Shown here in pieces: positions 24,308 to 36,316 of a DNA stretch of 64,000 bases. Within the stretch, counting starts at the first letter, position 1. Every line of letters begins with the position of its first letter. Under the pieces are notes generated by a model. That model ran no database searches and was not told the DNA's origin. It saw only the letters and a program-made list of their open reading frames with translations. The DNA is from Rhyacophila brunnea (taxonomy: Eukaryota > Arthropoda > Insecta > Trichoptera > Rhyacophilidae), in assembly GCA_022495005.1 (NCBI GenBank), contig JAGYXB010000687.1, forward strand, positions 2,666,001 to 2,730,000. Direction: 5' to 3'. Made by a program: the position numbers and the translations under genes.

Positions 24308-27300
24308 GTTTGTAGGTACATGTCATTCGCGATTTTTGAGATTGTTAATCTAAATATTCTAAATACCATAACATCCGAAAAGACCTGGGAAGTAGGTACG
24401 ACAGACGAAGCCTAACAGTTGTAGTTCCTTTTTACAAATGATAGCTTACTATTAAACGTGATGCCAAGAGATGGTATTCGCAAAATAACTCTGCCATGCA
24501 TCGAATATTGAAAAAAAAAAATTAATACTCGCGAGGCTTTGTAAACGATAAAATATTGGTTGGTTGCCTGCCTATTTTTCTATAATAATTTACGGAATCA
24601 ATCTATTTACAAGTAGTTACAGTTACCTTTTGCATTAGATCCTATATGTTTTAGGTTTGGTTACGGTAAAAGTCAACCACGTTTTCAAACGGTCAATATA
24701 TAGTAATTAATGGCACCCAAAAGTGTGATTTTTACTACAAATGAATCTGAAACGCAAAATGGCTTGCAGTTAATTTAATAATTAGTCTTAGTAACCCTTT
24801 TCTATGTCAATTTATGTACAGAAGGCCTTATTTAATGTGTTTGGGTCTGCAGGTGTTGGTGTATCCAGTGGCGAATAGTGACTTCTGCAAGTAGGTAGAC
24901 TATGGGGATCATAGTGCGTTGGTAGGTATTTATCATATGACTACTAATGAATTCGTATAAGTACACTAATGTTTTAAAAAAAATAATTAAACCATTAACA
25001 AAAAACATTAGGACACAAAATATTTCAAATTAAATATTATTTAACGGCGCAGATTTGCTCGAAGGCTAATAATCAAAAGCCTTCACACTCTAGGGCGATT
25101 TGTTACGATAATATACTAGTAGATGTCACTGATAATATTATAATGTATTATAAAATTTATTTTAAGGTATGGTCTAAAATACTCTAAATAAACAGAAGAA
25201 GTCTTAGCCACTGTATTTAATTTCACTGTAGTGTACGAATTTTAGAAGAAAACCCCAGTTTATATATTAAATATTTGAATATAATCTAATATAATAATCT
25301 GAATATTATAAAGGAATAATAAATGACCTCCCTCTAATACAAAATAATTACCTACCCTTTTCTAGATGTGTATTTATGGCTGTTGTGCCACGTGATATAT
25401 CGTGAAAATGAGATAGCAAGAATAACTATCGTCGCAGGTGGATCATGGCATTACAACTACTACTACTGCAGTATTGATTTTGACGTTACGTTGTTCGGAA
25501 TATCTTCTGTAGCCTTTGGTCGCCTGATAGGCAAGTCCTGAAACCGGCTTAGCGTCGAGCACAGCAGCAATCACTTTCTGTGAAACAATAATATAATTTG
25601 ATGATGAGATGCATGAACCACTTTGAACGGATCTATCAGATGCACTTCCATTATGCTTTGAGCTTTTAATATTATGAAAATTTACCAAAGACTGACTATA
25701 AGAAACATGGATGAAATATATCGATAAATTAATTGAGACATATATATTGAATATTAAGATAGCAATGTACCTAACTATTGCAAATTATTCAATTTTAATA
25801 TTAATACTTATAAAGACTTGTAATACTATTTATTAATAAACAATAACTATGTAAGTAGGTATCTATATTTTATTTTCTCCCATTATAATATGTAGGTAAT
25901 GCTCTTCTTCTCTCTCTTCTCGGTCATTCCCTCATGGCTGAGGATCGTGACCATCATGAAATAATATTAATCTTCTGAGCGACTAAGACTTTCCACTCCT
26001 CACGATGCTCAGTTTCTCTTAGACAGAACAAAGATTGCCCCCAGTAAGATTTTTCTGGAGGCAATCTTAACCCACTAGTCTCTCTAGAACCTAAGTTATC
26101 TGATTCACGTGCTGTAGAATGTAGAATGTATTGAATTCTAAGCAATAATATTCTATTGGAAATATGAACAGATTTTAAGGGGAGATATTTCAAATGTTTA
26201 TGAATAATATGTTTTAAATGTTTATTTAATAAAAGATACAATAGGTATAATAATATATTACATTGTTCTAACAAATTATATACAAAAAACCTATAAAATA
26301 TTTTAATTAAATTATATCTGTTTTCCCCATTGCATTAACGCCACTGTGAAATTCTTGATGACACTAATTAAGAAAGAAGGAAGATTTTTTTAATTTTTAA
26401 GTAATAAATTATGTCATACAATATGTGCCGTATTGTGTTCGCCAACTTATAGCTATTATGGATATTAGTACTTTTTGTTTTCACCGTTAGTGTTATTATG
26501 TAAGAATTTATTTATTGCACTATCCGAAGAATTAAAAAAAACCTTTTTTTGTCGCCAGTGGCGAACTAAGATAAATAAAATATAAAAATATAATATGTAA
26601 ACATTACCTACATAATTATTAAGTATTTCTTTTTTACCATTTTACCTATATTTATTTTTTCCACTATTGCTTGATTTGGAATAGAATTCTGCTATATTAT
26701 ATCGAAAGCGTTTTTTAATTTGATGATATTTTCATAGTGTAGAAATTATTTTTAATTACTTTCATGCGGATTTTTGTTAGCTATACGCAAATGCAGACAT
26801 AGTCCAAATAAGCATTAATCATTCAAGTGAATCTTTCTGGTTGCAAACAATTCATCATGACTTCGACAACAATAACAATACAGAACATGATAAAACAGAA
26901 CAGCCAGGTTTTCTCCAGGTGTTCTGTTTTGTCATGCTCTGTTTTGTCACTGTCCTGTTTTGTCATGGAACCGACTGAGATTTAACATTCTTCATATTAT
27001 TATATATGACAATGTGCTAGGTGCAGATTGCGTAGGCTTAAACCTTTACATTATACCCAAGTTTTTAATGAAAAATACCCACTCATCCGGTCATGAGTTT
27101 GTCATTGGTAAATAAAATTTATTAGGCCTTTCTGAACATAATTATGTGGTTAATCAGTAATATTTCTTAATACGCGCCCCCATAAATTCCAGCTTTCAAA
27201 AGTTCGGTCCTGGCCTAAATGGGAAGATTTAAAAGAACATGTGGTAGGTAGTATATTCATGGCACGTATTGCATGACATAATTAATTACTCCATTGCTTC

Positions 27301-28752
27301 AGTGGCGTTCATGCAATGTAGAGCAACAGATATAATTTAATTAAAATATTTTATAGATTTTACTGTAGCGGGTGAATAGATAAATTATCTAAATTTTGTT
27401 ATCAATTAATCGCAAATAATATATTATAACACGAAAACAATAATTAATATAAATATACATGTACCTACATAAGTACACAGGAACATACCTATCGATAGTA
27501 GTAGGAAGGTATTCATTATTCTCACTTCAATATGTTATTATTGGCACCCGTTTCCATTGTAGTGTATCTATAGAAGATAAAAGTGTCAACTAATAAAAAA
27601 AATAATTAAAGAAGTACATACTTACTACAAAATAAATAATAATGGTTTAGTTTACCTTATAGTTATGGCGAGCCTTCACGCTTAAAAACAGATTAAATTT
27701 AATAAAAATATTTTATGGATTCGATACCTACATAAAGATTCTACTACTAAAAAGGAGGCATGATTCTATTAAAGATACATACTTATTTAATATCGAATAT
27801 AACCAAATGCATACCTACTTGTATTCTTCCCAAAAGAATGGTGTTATTTTAAATATGTATTTCATATAATATGAATAGGTAGGTGGGTAATTCAATACGT
27901 ATCTATAGGTACTTATATAAATATTTTCGGTATAGGTATTCATCAAAAATTATTTAAATTTGCATATTACGAACTATACCTTAACATTGTTTATTCGTTT
28001 TTTTATTTATTTAGTGAGTAGTTACAGTTGGTGACATCTCTCATTAGTTAATATTATTAAACTCCCAACATATTGCACAACGAGAAAACTATTGTTTACG
28101 AGAAATGACATTTTAATACGCTTACCTACCGAATGTATTAATCGTATTTACAACGGGTTTTTTTAGAAACACTGCAAAGATTCAAATTATTCAAAATATT
28201 ATGTTTTTATACTTCATCATTTACTTAGTAGGTATCTAGGTAATAAGGTTTTTACCCTTTCTTCGTGTATTAACTTATAATCTTTTTTTATTGTATTAAT
28301 AAATAATAATAGTACAAAACTTAAATCAATTAGAATTTAAATTCAAACTCCACCAAGTACCCTCGGTCGATAGTATTGATGATGATGGTATATAATAGGC
28401 TCAACAATAGGTAATTTTCAAAACGCTTTCGATATAAAACAGTCCAGCTCCAAAAGAAGCAATAGTGGGAAAATAAATGTAGGTATAATGCAATATTACG
28501 TACTGATTTTATATTGATTTATTTACCCTTGTACGCCACTGTAATGAAAGATAAATACTCTCGCAGCAGGGTGCAGTTTCAAAAAAAGGCGTTTATGAAT
28601 CCCCTTGAAAACCGTGTTTTCTCTTGGACAGCATTGTCGAAATATGGACGCATTTGAAACGCATTTAAAACGCAATCGGCTCGCAAATAAAACGCAAACG
28701 TCGTTTGGCGGATGAATCCGAAACTTCGTTTTGCCGTGTGCGCGCAGCCTAA
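24308..28752 (-). repeat. Right arm of the 9.1-kb palindrome (4.45 kb)
   Basis: Inverse copy of 19634-24099. Its outer end reads CCGTGTGCGCGCAGCC followed by TAA, the mirror of TTA-GGCTG..CGCGCACACGG at the left end. The arm is about 21 bp shorter than the left, mainly through indels in the outer half. Confidence 0.93.
25954..26274 (-). pseudogene. Possible LINE C-terminal relic (right arm copy)
   Basis: Mirror copy of 22134-22454, identical at the protein level. The same doubts about coding status apply. Confidence 0.4.
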
Positions 28753-28853
28753 GCTCCGCGTTTGATACCAAAGGGTCGAAAATCCAAGCCTTGGTAGATA
28801 CCTACACTGAGGTAATTTAATTATTCATAAAACTTTAATTAACAAATGAACTA

Positions 28854-28905
28854 TTTTTCACAATAATGTTATTTAGATATTTCTACATAACATTATTGTG
28901 AAAAA
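28854..28905. other. Perfect 19-bp stem hairpin with 14-nt loop
   Basis: TTTTTCACAATAATGTTAT (28854-28872) pairs perfectly with 28887-28905 across the loop TTAGATATTTCTAC. It lies about 100 bp outside the right end of the palindrome. It could be a tiny foldback element or a transcribed hairpin; no TSD is clear. Confidence 0.6.
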
Positions 28906-29439
28906 TCGTACCTACCAGTGTGTATTACAATTATTATTAGGTACGTAATAATTTTACGTTATTATCGTTATTAGTAGTAGGTACCCTAAATAAATGATGT
29001 ATTCTGTGATTTTGTCTTCAAGCAAAAAACAACTTGTTAAATATCACTATAGAATAGAATAATACCTATAAGTAGGTACTATTATCTCATATTGTCTTAA
29101 AGAAAACGGAAGAGAGCAATAAATGTAAGGGTTCTTTCTTCAATAAAAACTGTATTTTTTATTTTCAGACACATGGGTTGTCTAGAAATGCATTGTTAGG
29201 AAAAAATATACGTAGATGCATTTCTAAGAAGAAATTTGGCTTACTGTGGCTTCAATTTGTATCGACATGTACGAAGTATTAACAGGGGTAGTCAACAAGT
29301 AAAATCATTGTTTAATAGAAAGATTTTTTTTTAAATATATCATACTAATTCATATTCCTCAATTTCAACACATTCTGAACCGGAACGCCATATTAAATAG
29401 TCTGATGAGGCTCGAAAATTTTACGAGACATCTCGCTAT

Positions 29440-29560
29440 CAGGATTCCACGAGAAGGAACGGTAGATTCGAGGATTCCACGAGACGGAACGGAATTGTCG
29501 AAGGATTCACGAACCGGAACGGCGCTCCGGGGCGTTCCGCTCCATTCCGAGCGCTGGGTT
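29440..29560. repeat. Short tandem repeat block near a hAT-like end
   Basis: Three imperfect units of the type GGATTCCACGAGA(A/C)GGAACGG are followed by CCATTCCGAGCGCTG, the inverse of CAGCGCTCGGAATGG. The latter resembles a hAT terminus and a related start CAGCGCTCGAAATGG occurs at 33280. It is more GC-rich than its surroundings. Confidence 0.45.
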
Positions 29561-29608
29561 TCAACCAACATAATTAATTATGGGGACTGTGATTGGCATG
29601 CTCTAATC

Positions 29609-30243
29609 CAGCGATTTCCAAACTGGGAAGCGCGCCTCAGGTATGCAGTTTGCAAATGCAAGGTTTATAAAACGGCCGCTAGTTATAAACTACATAAAAA
29701 ACAGTCCTATAAAAGATTGTTTGCAAACCTGTATGAAAATATGGAGACTAATTTTATAATACCCCACTTCTATACTATTGTGAAGTGCGCTGGCTATCTC
29801 GTCAAAAATGAAATAAAAGGGTCAAATCATAATGTTGAAATTTGAGGCAAATTTGTTTAGGAACGATAATTTTGTTGTTAAACTTGTCTATTTGGTTGAA
29901 ATTAAAAAAAAAATGAGTGATTAAATCAATGGGAGGACCACTAATGCATTCACTGATTTAAAAAGACAAAGTGAAGGCATTCATAAAAAAATTGGAGCTT
30001 TGGAAATCAAAATTACAAAAAAAATTAGGTAGCCATGTTTACTTTTAAATTTCTGCGCCAGGTATATTGAAGCAAACGAAAATCTATTTACTGAGTTCTT
30101 GGTTAGTTTGCTAAAATGCACTTTTCACATTAAAAGTTTTTTTTGTTGACTATTTAAAAAGGTGTCTGTATTATTCAATGAAATAAGCCAAGATTATATT
30201 TTTTTAAAGGGAGTCGTAGTAACATAAAGTTTAGAAACCACTG
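29609..30243. mobile_element. Non-autonomous hAT element (CAGYGRTTTC type)
   Basis: The left end CAGCGATTTCCAAACTGG and right end, read inward, CAGTGGTTTCTAAACTTTATG are flanked by a perfect 8-bp target duplication CTCTAATC (29601-29608, 30244-30251). Its right 130 bp are related in inverse orientation to 36317-36440. No intact transposase. It inserted about 110 bp upstream of the first identified exon of the cinnamon-like gene. Confidence 0.85.
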
Positions 30244-30357
30244 CTCTAATCAGTCTAATCCTAATGGCATCTCATACGCGGAGCTTAGAAAAAACCACTG
30301 ACTAATATTACAACATTGTAATATTGTTTCATTGTTGTTCTTTTTCATTTTCAGAAA

Positions 30358-33300
30358 ATGAAGTGCTTAGTATTATTGCTATTGAAAAATGTCAAGGATG
30401 AAATTGACATCATGGAATCAGTCACTTATGTAGAAACCAGTTTACGGGACACCTTTCGAGGAGCTGAGATTAACACTCTAAACATTGTCGAAGATGTGGA
30501 ACTCATTCAAAAAACACTTCAATTTTTTTCAAATACTTTAAAGATAGATTTCATCATTACTGTAGGTGGTTTCTGTGTAGGATCAGAGTGTACTGCTATG
30601 GAGGCCATGCGAGGAGTCACCAAACAACCAAATGATACTCTCACACTATTTTTGGATGTTTTCCTACCTGACACATGTCATCGATTTAACCACGGTATCC
30701 TACATAATACACTTATATTCAACTTTCCTGGTAGTCTTGAGCATGTAACTGAATATTATACTGCGTGTAAAACAGTGTTGCCACAGTTACTCAGATTATC
30801 GAAAGAATTGAAAATGACCCAAGAATTATTGGAACAGAATAACGATGAATTTCAGAGCCAATCTAAAAGTAAAGTTGATGTCAGCCAAATCCAAAAGAGT
30901 TTATTTTGTGTTGAAATGGAGCCCAAAGCAGCTTTGAACATCATATTTGGAGCATCGCATGACTTGAACCACCAAATAGAATATTGCTCCATTGAAAATA
31001 TTTTAGGATGGGTTCTTGCTAATGATATAACTGCATCAAATGATATTGCTTTAGTTCCGATATCCAAAGTAAATGGATTTGCTTACAAGGTTACTGAGGA
31101 TTGTGACGGGTGCTATGTAAAATGGCCTTTGATCGAATTGAATCATGATGTGAAAGAGTGTCCCACAAAATCATTTGTCAGTGTCATCATCGGTGAAACC
31201 ATTCCTCCTGGCGCTGACTGTGTTGTAAAGGTTAGCACTTAATGATTTTTTTAAAGAGATGTATTGACTTGTCAATGACCAACTTTCTTATATATTTAAT
31301 CATACAGTGGAAATGAGTAACTTCCCGGAAACATGGAAGATGTCAAAAGTTACTCCTAGTGGAAAAATACAGAAACCAATGGTAGCTGTTCTCTTTGCAT
31401 CATGCATAACATGATTTCTCAAAAATTGAGTCAATTTGTATTCTTAGTTCAATAAAAACAAATAACTATGACTGACAAAGTTTAGTCTGCACTATTTGTG
31501 TCGGATCTTAACAGCCTACCTCCACCCTTCACCACTGTAAACTATAGTGTATAACTACTATCGTTTGACTACTTTGACGTCATATCAATTATACATAATA
31601 GGCACCTATATGACCTATAATCAATACAATACCGACCATTCATAACAATGATGCTTTAGTGCTAAGCATTGTTAATTTGAAATTGATGACTCGTGCTGCC
31701 AACCGTACTACGATTATAGTAAAGTTATAGTATTGTACTATAATTTTAGTCCTACGTAGTATACGTATGAAAATTAAATAAATTATACTTTTGCACCTCA
31801 CGTCACAATACTATTATTGAAATAATAAAATCCTTTATTATTTAAACTTAATTAGGTAGCTATATATTTTAATTATTAAATTCATTATATTATTAAATAT
31901 GTCCAGACAATAATATTCCTAACGTCAATAAGAAAAAAAGTTATATTATTATAATAGTTTTATCCAACCAAAAATAACACCGAATAGATCGCATTTTTCA
32001 ATAAGATAAGTTTCCAGTGCACCGTCAGAAATTTTCAATTTAAAAAAATCACCAGTTGCAGCCATAGTTGAGTATTATCATATTATGTTTCACCATTTGA
32101 TAGAAAGCATGTACCTACATTTTGTCAAGAGCTTCTGGAACGCACCGTTTTTGTGAATTCTTAAATTAAGTAATGTCTTTTCTCTGCTTTCTTTTTCAGA
32201 TTAATGATTGTAAAATATCTGATGATTACATAGATGTTTGTGTTAGAGTATCACATAATATGTATAATATCAACAAAATAGGTCTAGGTGCTGTTAAAAA
32301 TCAAAACATACTATCCAAAGGCACTTTGGTCGGACCATTGGAAAGGGGGTTACTAACCAATCTAAAGATGAAAGTTCTTCCGGTCTACTCCAAGCCAACA
32401 GTCTCTTTTATTTCAATAGAAGAGGGTGAAGAAGACTCTTTGTTGAATTCTGTTACCACCAGAGAGATGTTACTCGGTTTCTTAGGGTAAGTAAATGATA
32501 TGAATTTCTAAATGCTTTGCCTACTTTATGTAAAGAATATTGAATATTTATTCGCTTTATGACTTGACTTGGTAGATTAAAAGTTACTCATTGGCGACGT
32601 TGTCAGTCCAGACAATCCTCATTGTAACCTGATAGTGCCACATCTCAATAGCCTGCACTCTATTATTTGGTACTTCTGTGATATTTCCAGGCATTAACAA
32701 CTGAAAATGCGTCACATCAAAACTTGCACAAAAATTGAACATTTGGGTCGCATGTGGCCCACAGATCGCTGGTGGCTGACCAATGTTTTAGAGCAGGGTT
32801 TCCCAAATTATACCAGTGTTCCGTCGAAGTTGAATAGGTGTTCCGCGACAATTTGGAAAGGTTTTATACACTTTTGAATTATTTTCTGAAAACTAGTAAG
32901 GACGTTTCCTGGGTTCAGAATCCATTTTCCGTTTCCTATGAAAATCTTATAGATTTAATTAGTGACTCTGATTTGAAGATCAGCTTTTAAATGATTTCTG
33001 GGCGAGTCTGTCAGAAGAGTACCCCAATTTTTCAAAACAAGCTATTATTAATTGTTTTCATGGTCCCCACAAGGGGGGGGGGGGCTGACAGGGCTTAACC
33101 TGAGGGCACGGGCTCTGGGCGGGCCCGGCGTGCCGGATGATCAGATAACTGAGATAAATACACAGCATAAATTTGCTTTAATAGTTAAAAAAAAAAAAGT
33201 CGCAACTCGCAATCGACAACTCCGTGATGAAAGTAGATGTATTAAAAATAGAAGAAAATAGTTAATAATACAGTCCAGCGCTCGAAATGGAAAATTTTAC

Positions 33301-33983
33301 GAACCGGAGCGCTTGATAATTTTACGAAAATATTAACACTGTTACCTATCTAATTCTATACATATATGTATTTAAAAAAACGATTGTGTTAGATGTTTTT
33401 ATAATATGACATATCTCACTCAGACGGTCAAATTAATATTTACACGCGGCTTTTGTTATCTTCCAATGTATTTTTGCTTTACAGGGAATTGAAAATATTA
33501 CCGCATAATTTGGGTATGATTGAACCGGATCCTGATCAAATTAAAGCTGCATTGGAGAACGCTTTCAGAAGAAGTGACATAGTTATTGTAGCCACTCAGA
33601 AACTACAATCGCCCGACAAATATATTCTTGAATACGTGTTGCACGAAGATTTCCAAACTTCAATTTATTTTACCGGGTTAAAGATGAATTCAAATGTACC
33701 AACCATCTTTGCCACATGCATTATTGACGGAAAAACCAAGTATGTTTTGGCCCTTCCTGGAAACCTGTTGTTGACGATTGTAACATACAAACTGATGGTT
33801 CTACCATTGTTGTATTGGTTGATGGGTGTTAAACACAATGAAATTAAAACTAAAGATTTCATCAGCTGTGACAACACTCTTCACACTATACTATCTGAGC
33901 ATATTATGAGAACTATTCCCGATTTAAAATGGTTTCAAGATGTGATATCTTCCTGCAAATCTTTCCATGATTCTTTTGTATAA
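30358..33983 (+). CDS. Divergent molybdopterin biosynthesis protein (cinnamon/gephyrin-like)
   Basis: Three exons: 30358-31230 (donor GTTAGC), 32200-32486 (acceptor TTTTCAG, donor GTAAGT) and 33485-33983; intron phases 0 and 2. The protein is 552 residues. Residues 1-165 resemble the MogA-type domain (IDFIITVGGFCVG, then NFPGS). Residues from about 188 resemble MoeA (ALNIIFGAS, GWVLANDI, GETIPPGADCVVK), ending with ALPGNLLLTIV near the C-terminus. In animals this fusion adenylylates molybdopterin and inserts molybdate. Key motifs are altered: TTGGTG-like is TVGGFC, SxxDGYA-like is SKVNGFAY, and the MoeA TGGxSxG loop reads ATQKLQSPDKY. The usual C-terminal domain IV looks shortened. All exons are open and splice in frame, so it is more likely a diverged paralogue with altered function than a dead copy. 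The ATG follows TTTTCAG-AAA, so an upstream exon is possible. Confidence 0.82.
31305..31537. mobile_element. Truncated hAT (CAGTGGCGAAGGGTGG family) in intron 1 of the cinnamon-like gene
   Basis: The right half matches the family: TCGGATCTTAACAGCCTACC followed by TCCACCCTTCACCACTG. The left end is reduced to CAGTGG. The flanks TAATCATA and TAAACTAT are not a convincing duplication, so the left boundary is uncertain. Confidence 0.55.
31685..31765 (-). repeat. Fragment of dispersed repeat D
   Basis: TGCTGCCAACCG, ATTATAG and TAGTATTGTACTATAATTTTA resemble the GTTGGCAACACTGC/ACTATAATTATAG end of the repeat at 11838-12000, in the opposite orientation. Strongly diverged. Confidence 0.35.
32796..33060 (+). 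pseudogene. hAT transposase C-terminal relic in intron 2 of the cinnamon-like gene
   Basis: After a hAT-style end CAGGGTTTCCCAAATTATAC the sequence encodes, in two frames, QNPFSVSYENLIDLISDSDL and then NDFWASLSEEYPNFSKQAI. This pattern is typical of the C-terminal dimerisation region of ZBED/hAT-like transposases (FWxSLxEEYPxLSKxAI). A frameshift separates the blocks and the following sequence is interrupted by a G-rich segment (G run near 33066). Only a remnant. Confidence 0.6.
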
Positions 33984-33984
33984 A

Positions 33985-33990
33985 ATAAAA
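33985..33990 (+). terminator. Candidate polyadenylation signal of the cinnamon-like gene
   Basis: AATAAA directly follows the TAA stop, overlapping the sequence TAAAATAAAAGC. Further A-rich candidates exist downstream (around 34238), so the true end is not fixed. Confidence 0.35.
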
Positions 33991-34475
33991 GCAAACCATT
34001 GTGTTTTCAATCATAATCTCAATGAAAACAATTGTATTACAACTGAACGTATGCGCTTTTTACATTTTCACAACTTTTTTTACAATTTTTGCGGGCCATC
34101 GACAAAAATATATTGACACATTGAACATGTCTGGTCTATGTTATTGCTATATGTTTTTAGTTATTAAGTTACCTTAGTTGTTAGATATTCTCTAAATTTT
34201 ATGCTAATTGTTTCTTTCATAGGTGCATGTGGCGTTTATAAATAAACCAATAAATTACTTTGTAAAATCATGTAAATTAATTAGTAAGTTAAGGCCTATT
34301 AGCTTAATTGACTTTTAGATTTATTGGTGAGGCCATTGTTACATCAATTCACTAAGTTTTATACGATTTTATTTTTTTAATTATTTACGGTTTAATATTA
34401 TTTACAAACTTTATTCATTATTTTAATACTAATTTGTTCATACATCTGTTAGAAGTAAGGTACCTATATTAATAT

Positions 34476-35198
34476 CAGTGGCGTGTGGTCCATATATCGT
34501 CGGTGTTTTGTAAAAAGGGCGAATTAACCAAAATGCTATTTTACAGGAGGAGGATTTTTAACTTTTGACATTTATTTGTTAATTACCTGTGGATGATTAT
34601 AAATATCTTACTTGTTTATAATAAAGCTTAGAAAGAATACTGTCATTATAATAGGTATTATTATATAATATTTTAAAAGGCCTAATAGGTCACATTCGCT
34701 TTTTATTTGTAATACTAAATGGATATTCGCCTTACAATTATCGTTTTTAAGTACTTTCCTGTGGAGATACAAATTCGCCGTTTTTACACAACAAAGCTAG
34801 TGTGGTACATATTGCATTTTCATTAAAATCTCGATTTCGCCAAAATGGTTGAATCGCCCTTTTTACAAAACACCGACGATATGCTGTAGTGCGGAGTATC
34901 CCCGGAGGATATATCGGAGGGCCCTTTAAATTAATTTTGTAATTATCGTGTTAATTTGCATTTGAAAAGCAATTAGCAAAAACACAATTTTGTCCAGCCC
35001 GTAAGCATTGGGTTAAGTACGATAGTATATCGGAGCCATGAATCCTACAATGCCACATAACATACCTACTACATGATGTGATTGAATTGGTCTTTTAACT
35101 CTTAGCAGATAATCTGCAGTAAATAGTAGATATACTTGTATCTGTATTTTGTATGTAACATAACAGCTTTCCTACAAGCAAGTTACCCCACGCCACTG
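34476..35198. mobile_element. Non-autonomous hAT element hosting a nested Tc1-like MITE
   Basis: The ends CAGTGGCGTGTGGTCC and CCCCACGCCACTG are flanked by the 8-bp duplication ATTAATAT/ATTAATAC (34468-34475, 35199-35206). The first 20 bp are followed by another insertion (34497-34879), which is therefore younger. No transposase frame. Confidence 0.8.
34497..34879. mobile_element. Tc1/mariner-like MITE, family TCGTCGGTGTTTTG (copy 1)
   Basis: The inverted ends TCGTCGGTGTTTTGTAAAAA... continue as GGGCGAATTAACC (left) and GGTTGAATCGCCC (right), with TA directly outside both. The 383-bp element is nearly the same as 54319-54706, which lies in the opposite orientation. Confidence 0.85.
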
Positions 35199-35206
35199 AT
35201 TAATAC

Positions 35207-35982
35207 TATAAGACAAGCTTGTGTGAAAAAGTGCAATTTCAGAATAACTAAAGTTAATAATATTATTCCATGTAACGTGTTGTAAGACTAAAATTACCTG
35301 TGGCAGATATCACAAATGTGTGGTTTCGGCCTCCTCAGTAGGCATCATCATATTACTTGTATTTCAATCGGCATAAGTCCATTCCACCTGAAATTCTACT
35401 ATGCCGTACCTACATTTATTTTCAATCTTCAAACTCAATTAAGTCATTATTATTACTACTTATAATTAGCACTTACAACAGGTTACAATTGGGAAGACAA
35501 TATGTTTATCATTAAATAATTTTACACGAATGTTATTAATTTCTATAAAGCTTTTACATAGCTATTTTCATTAATAGATTACTAAATCTAAGATTATCTT
35601 AAATTAATATTTTACTATTCATTATTGTATGTATATAGTTATTAATAACATACAATAATTTTATGTGCCTTTGATATCGTCTAAATACATTTAATATTTT
35701 CTATGAAATATATTTGTTTTTTTTTTTTAATCTTTCCTGGCAGGTTTTCGATGGCAAAAAGATGAAATGAATTAATCACATATCGCTGGTTTGAAGATAA
35801 AACTCATTATGTAGGTACCTAACATTTCGATAGTCCTGAAATAATGGGGTTTGAACATATTTTTTGCAATAACAATTTCATTTTCAAATTAAAATTTTCT
35901 CCCTTATTTCATATAAAATGTATAATAAATCAGAGAATACAAAGAATATAATCAGATTTTGTAAAAAAATAATTGGAACACA
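35207..35982. other. Intergenic, nothing identified
   Basis: AT-rich, without recognisable exon or repeat ends. Confidence 0.5.
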
Positions 35983-35994
35983 ATGATCTTTACC

Positions 35995-36186
35995 CAGGCG
36001 GCTCTCGTGGTGCAGTGGGTAAGGCGCTGGCCTTCCACCCTAGAGTTCTGGGTTCGATTCCCGATCATGACAAAAACATTTATGTGTTTTTCTCAAAGCC
36101 TGGGTGTTTGTGATTGTTCAAAATTACTAACAACCACCTTGTACGAAAAAGCAATGATATGTTTATTAATAATTCTATAAAAAAAA
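35995..36186 (+). mobile_element. tRNA-derived SINE (family 1), plus strand
   Basis: The head GGCGGCTCTCGTGGTGCAGT includes an A box (TGGTGCAGTGGG) and B box GGTTCGATTCC. The body matches the minus copy at 18040-18225. A perfect 12-bp target duplication ATGATCTTTACC lies at 35983-35994 and 36187-36198. The good duplication and A-rich tail suggest a fairly young insertion. Confidence 0.85.
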
Positions 36187-36316
36187 ATGATCTTTACCTG
36201 GAACAATATGTTTTGTTAGTAAAGCGATGGTAATTTTATAGTTTGGTAAGGGTTTTTACAATATTTGACCTAATGATTAAATTTTAACTAGTTAGTTAAT
36301 TAATAATTAACTAAAT

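Noticed and set aside
19634..28752. Explaining the palindrome purely as a sequencing foldback artefact
   Set aside because: The arms differ by several substitutions and indels spread along the length and a unique 208-bp centre separates them. It cannot be fully excluded without reads, so it is kept as a test rather than the preferred explanation.
35995..36068. tRNA-like sequences (also at 10883, 18160, 53026, 56045 and 61000)
   Set aside because: A and B boxes are present, but acceptor stems do not pair, the heads run into shared bodies with A-rich tails, and several copies exist; they are SINE heads, not tRNA genes.
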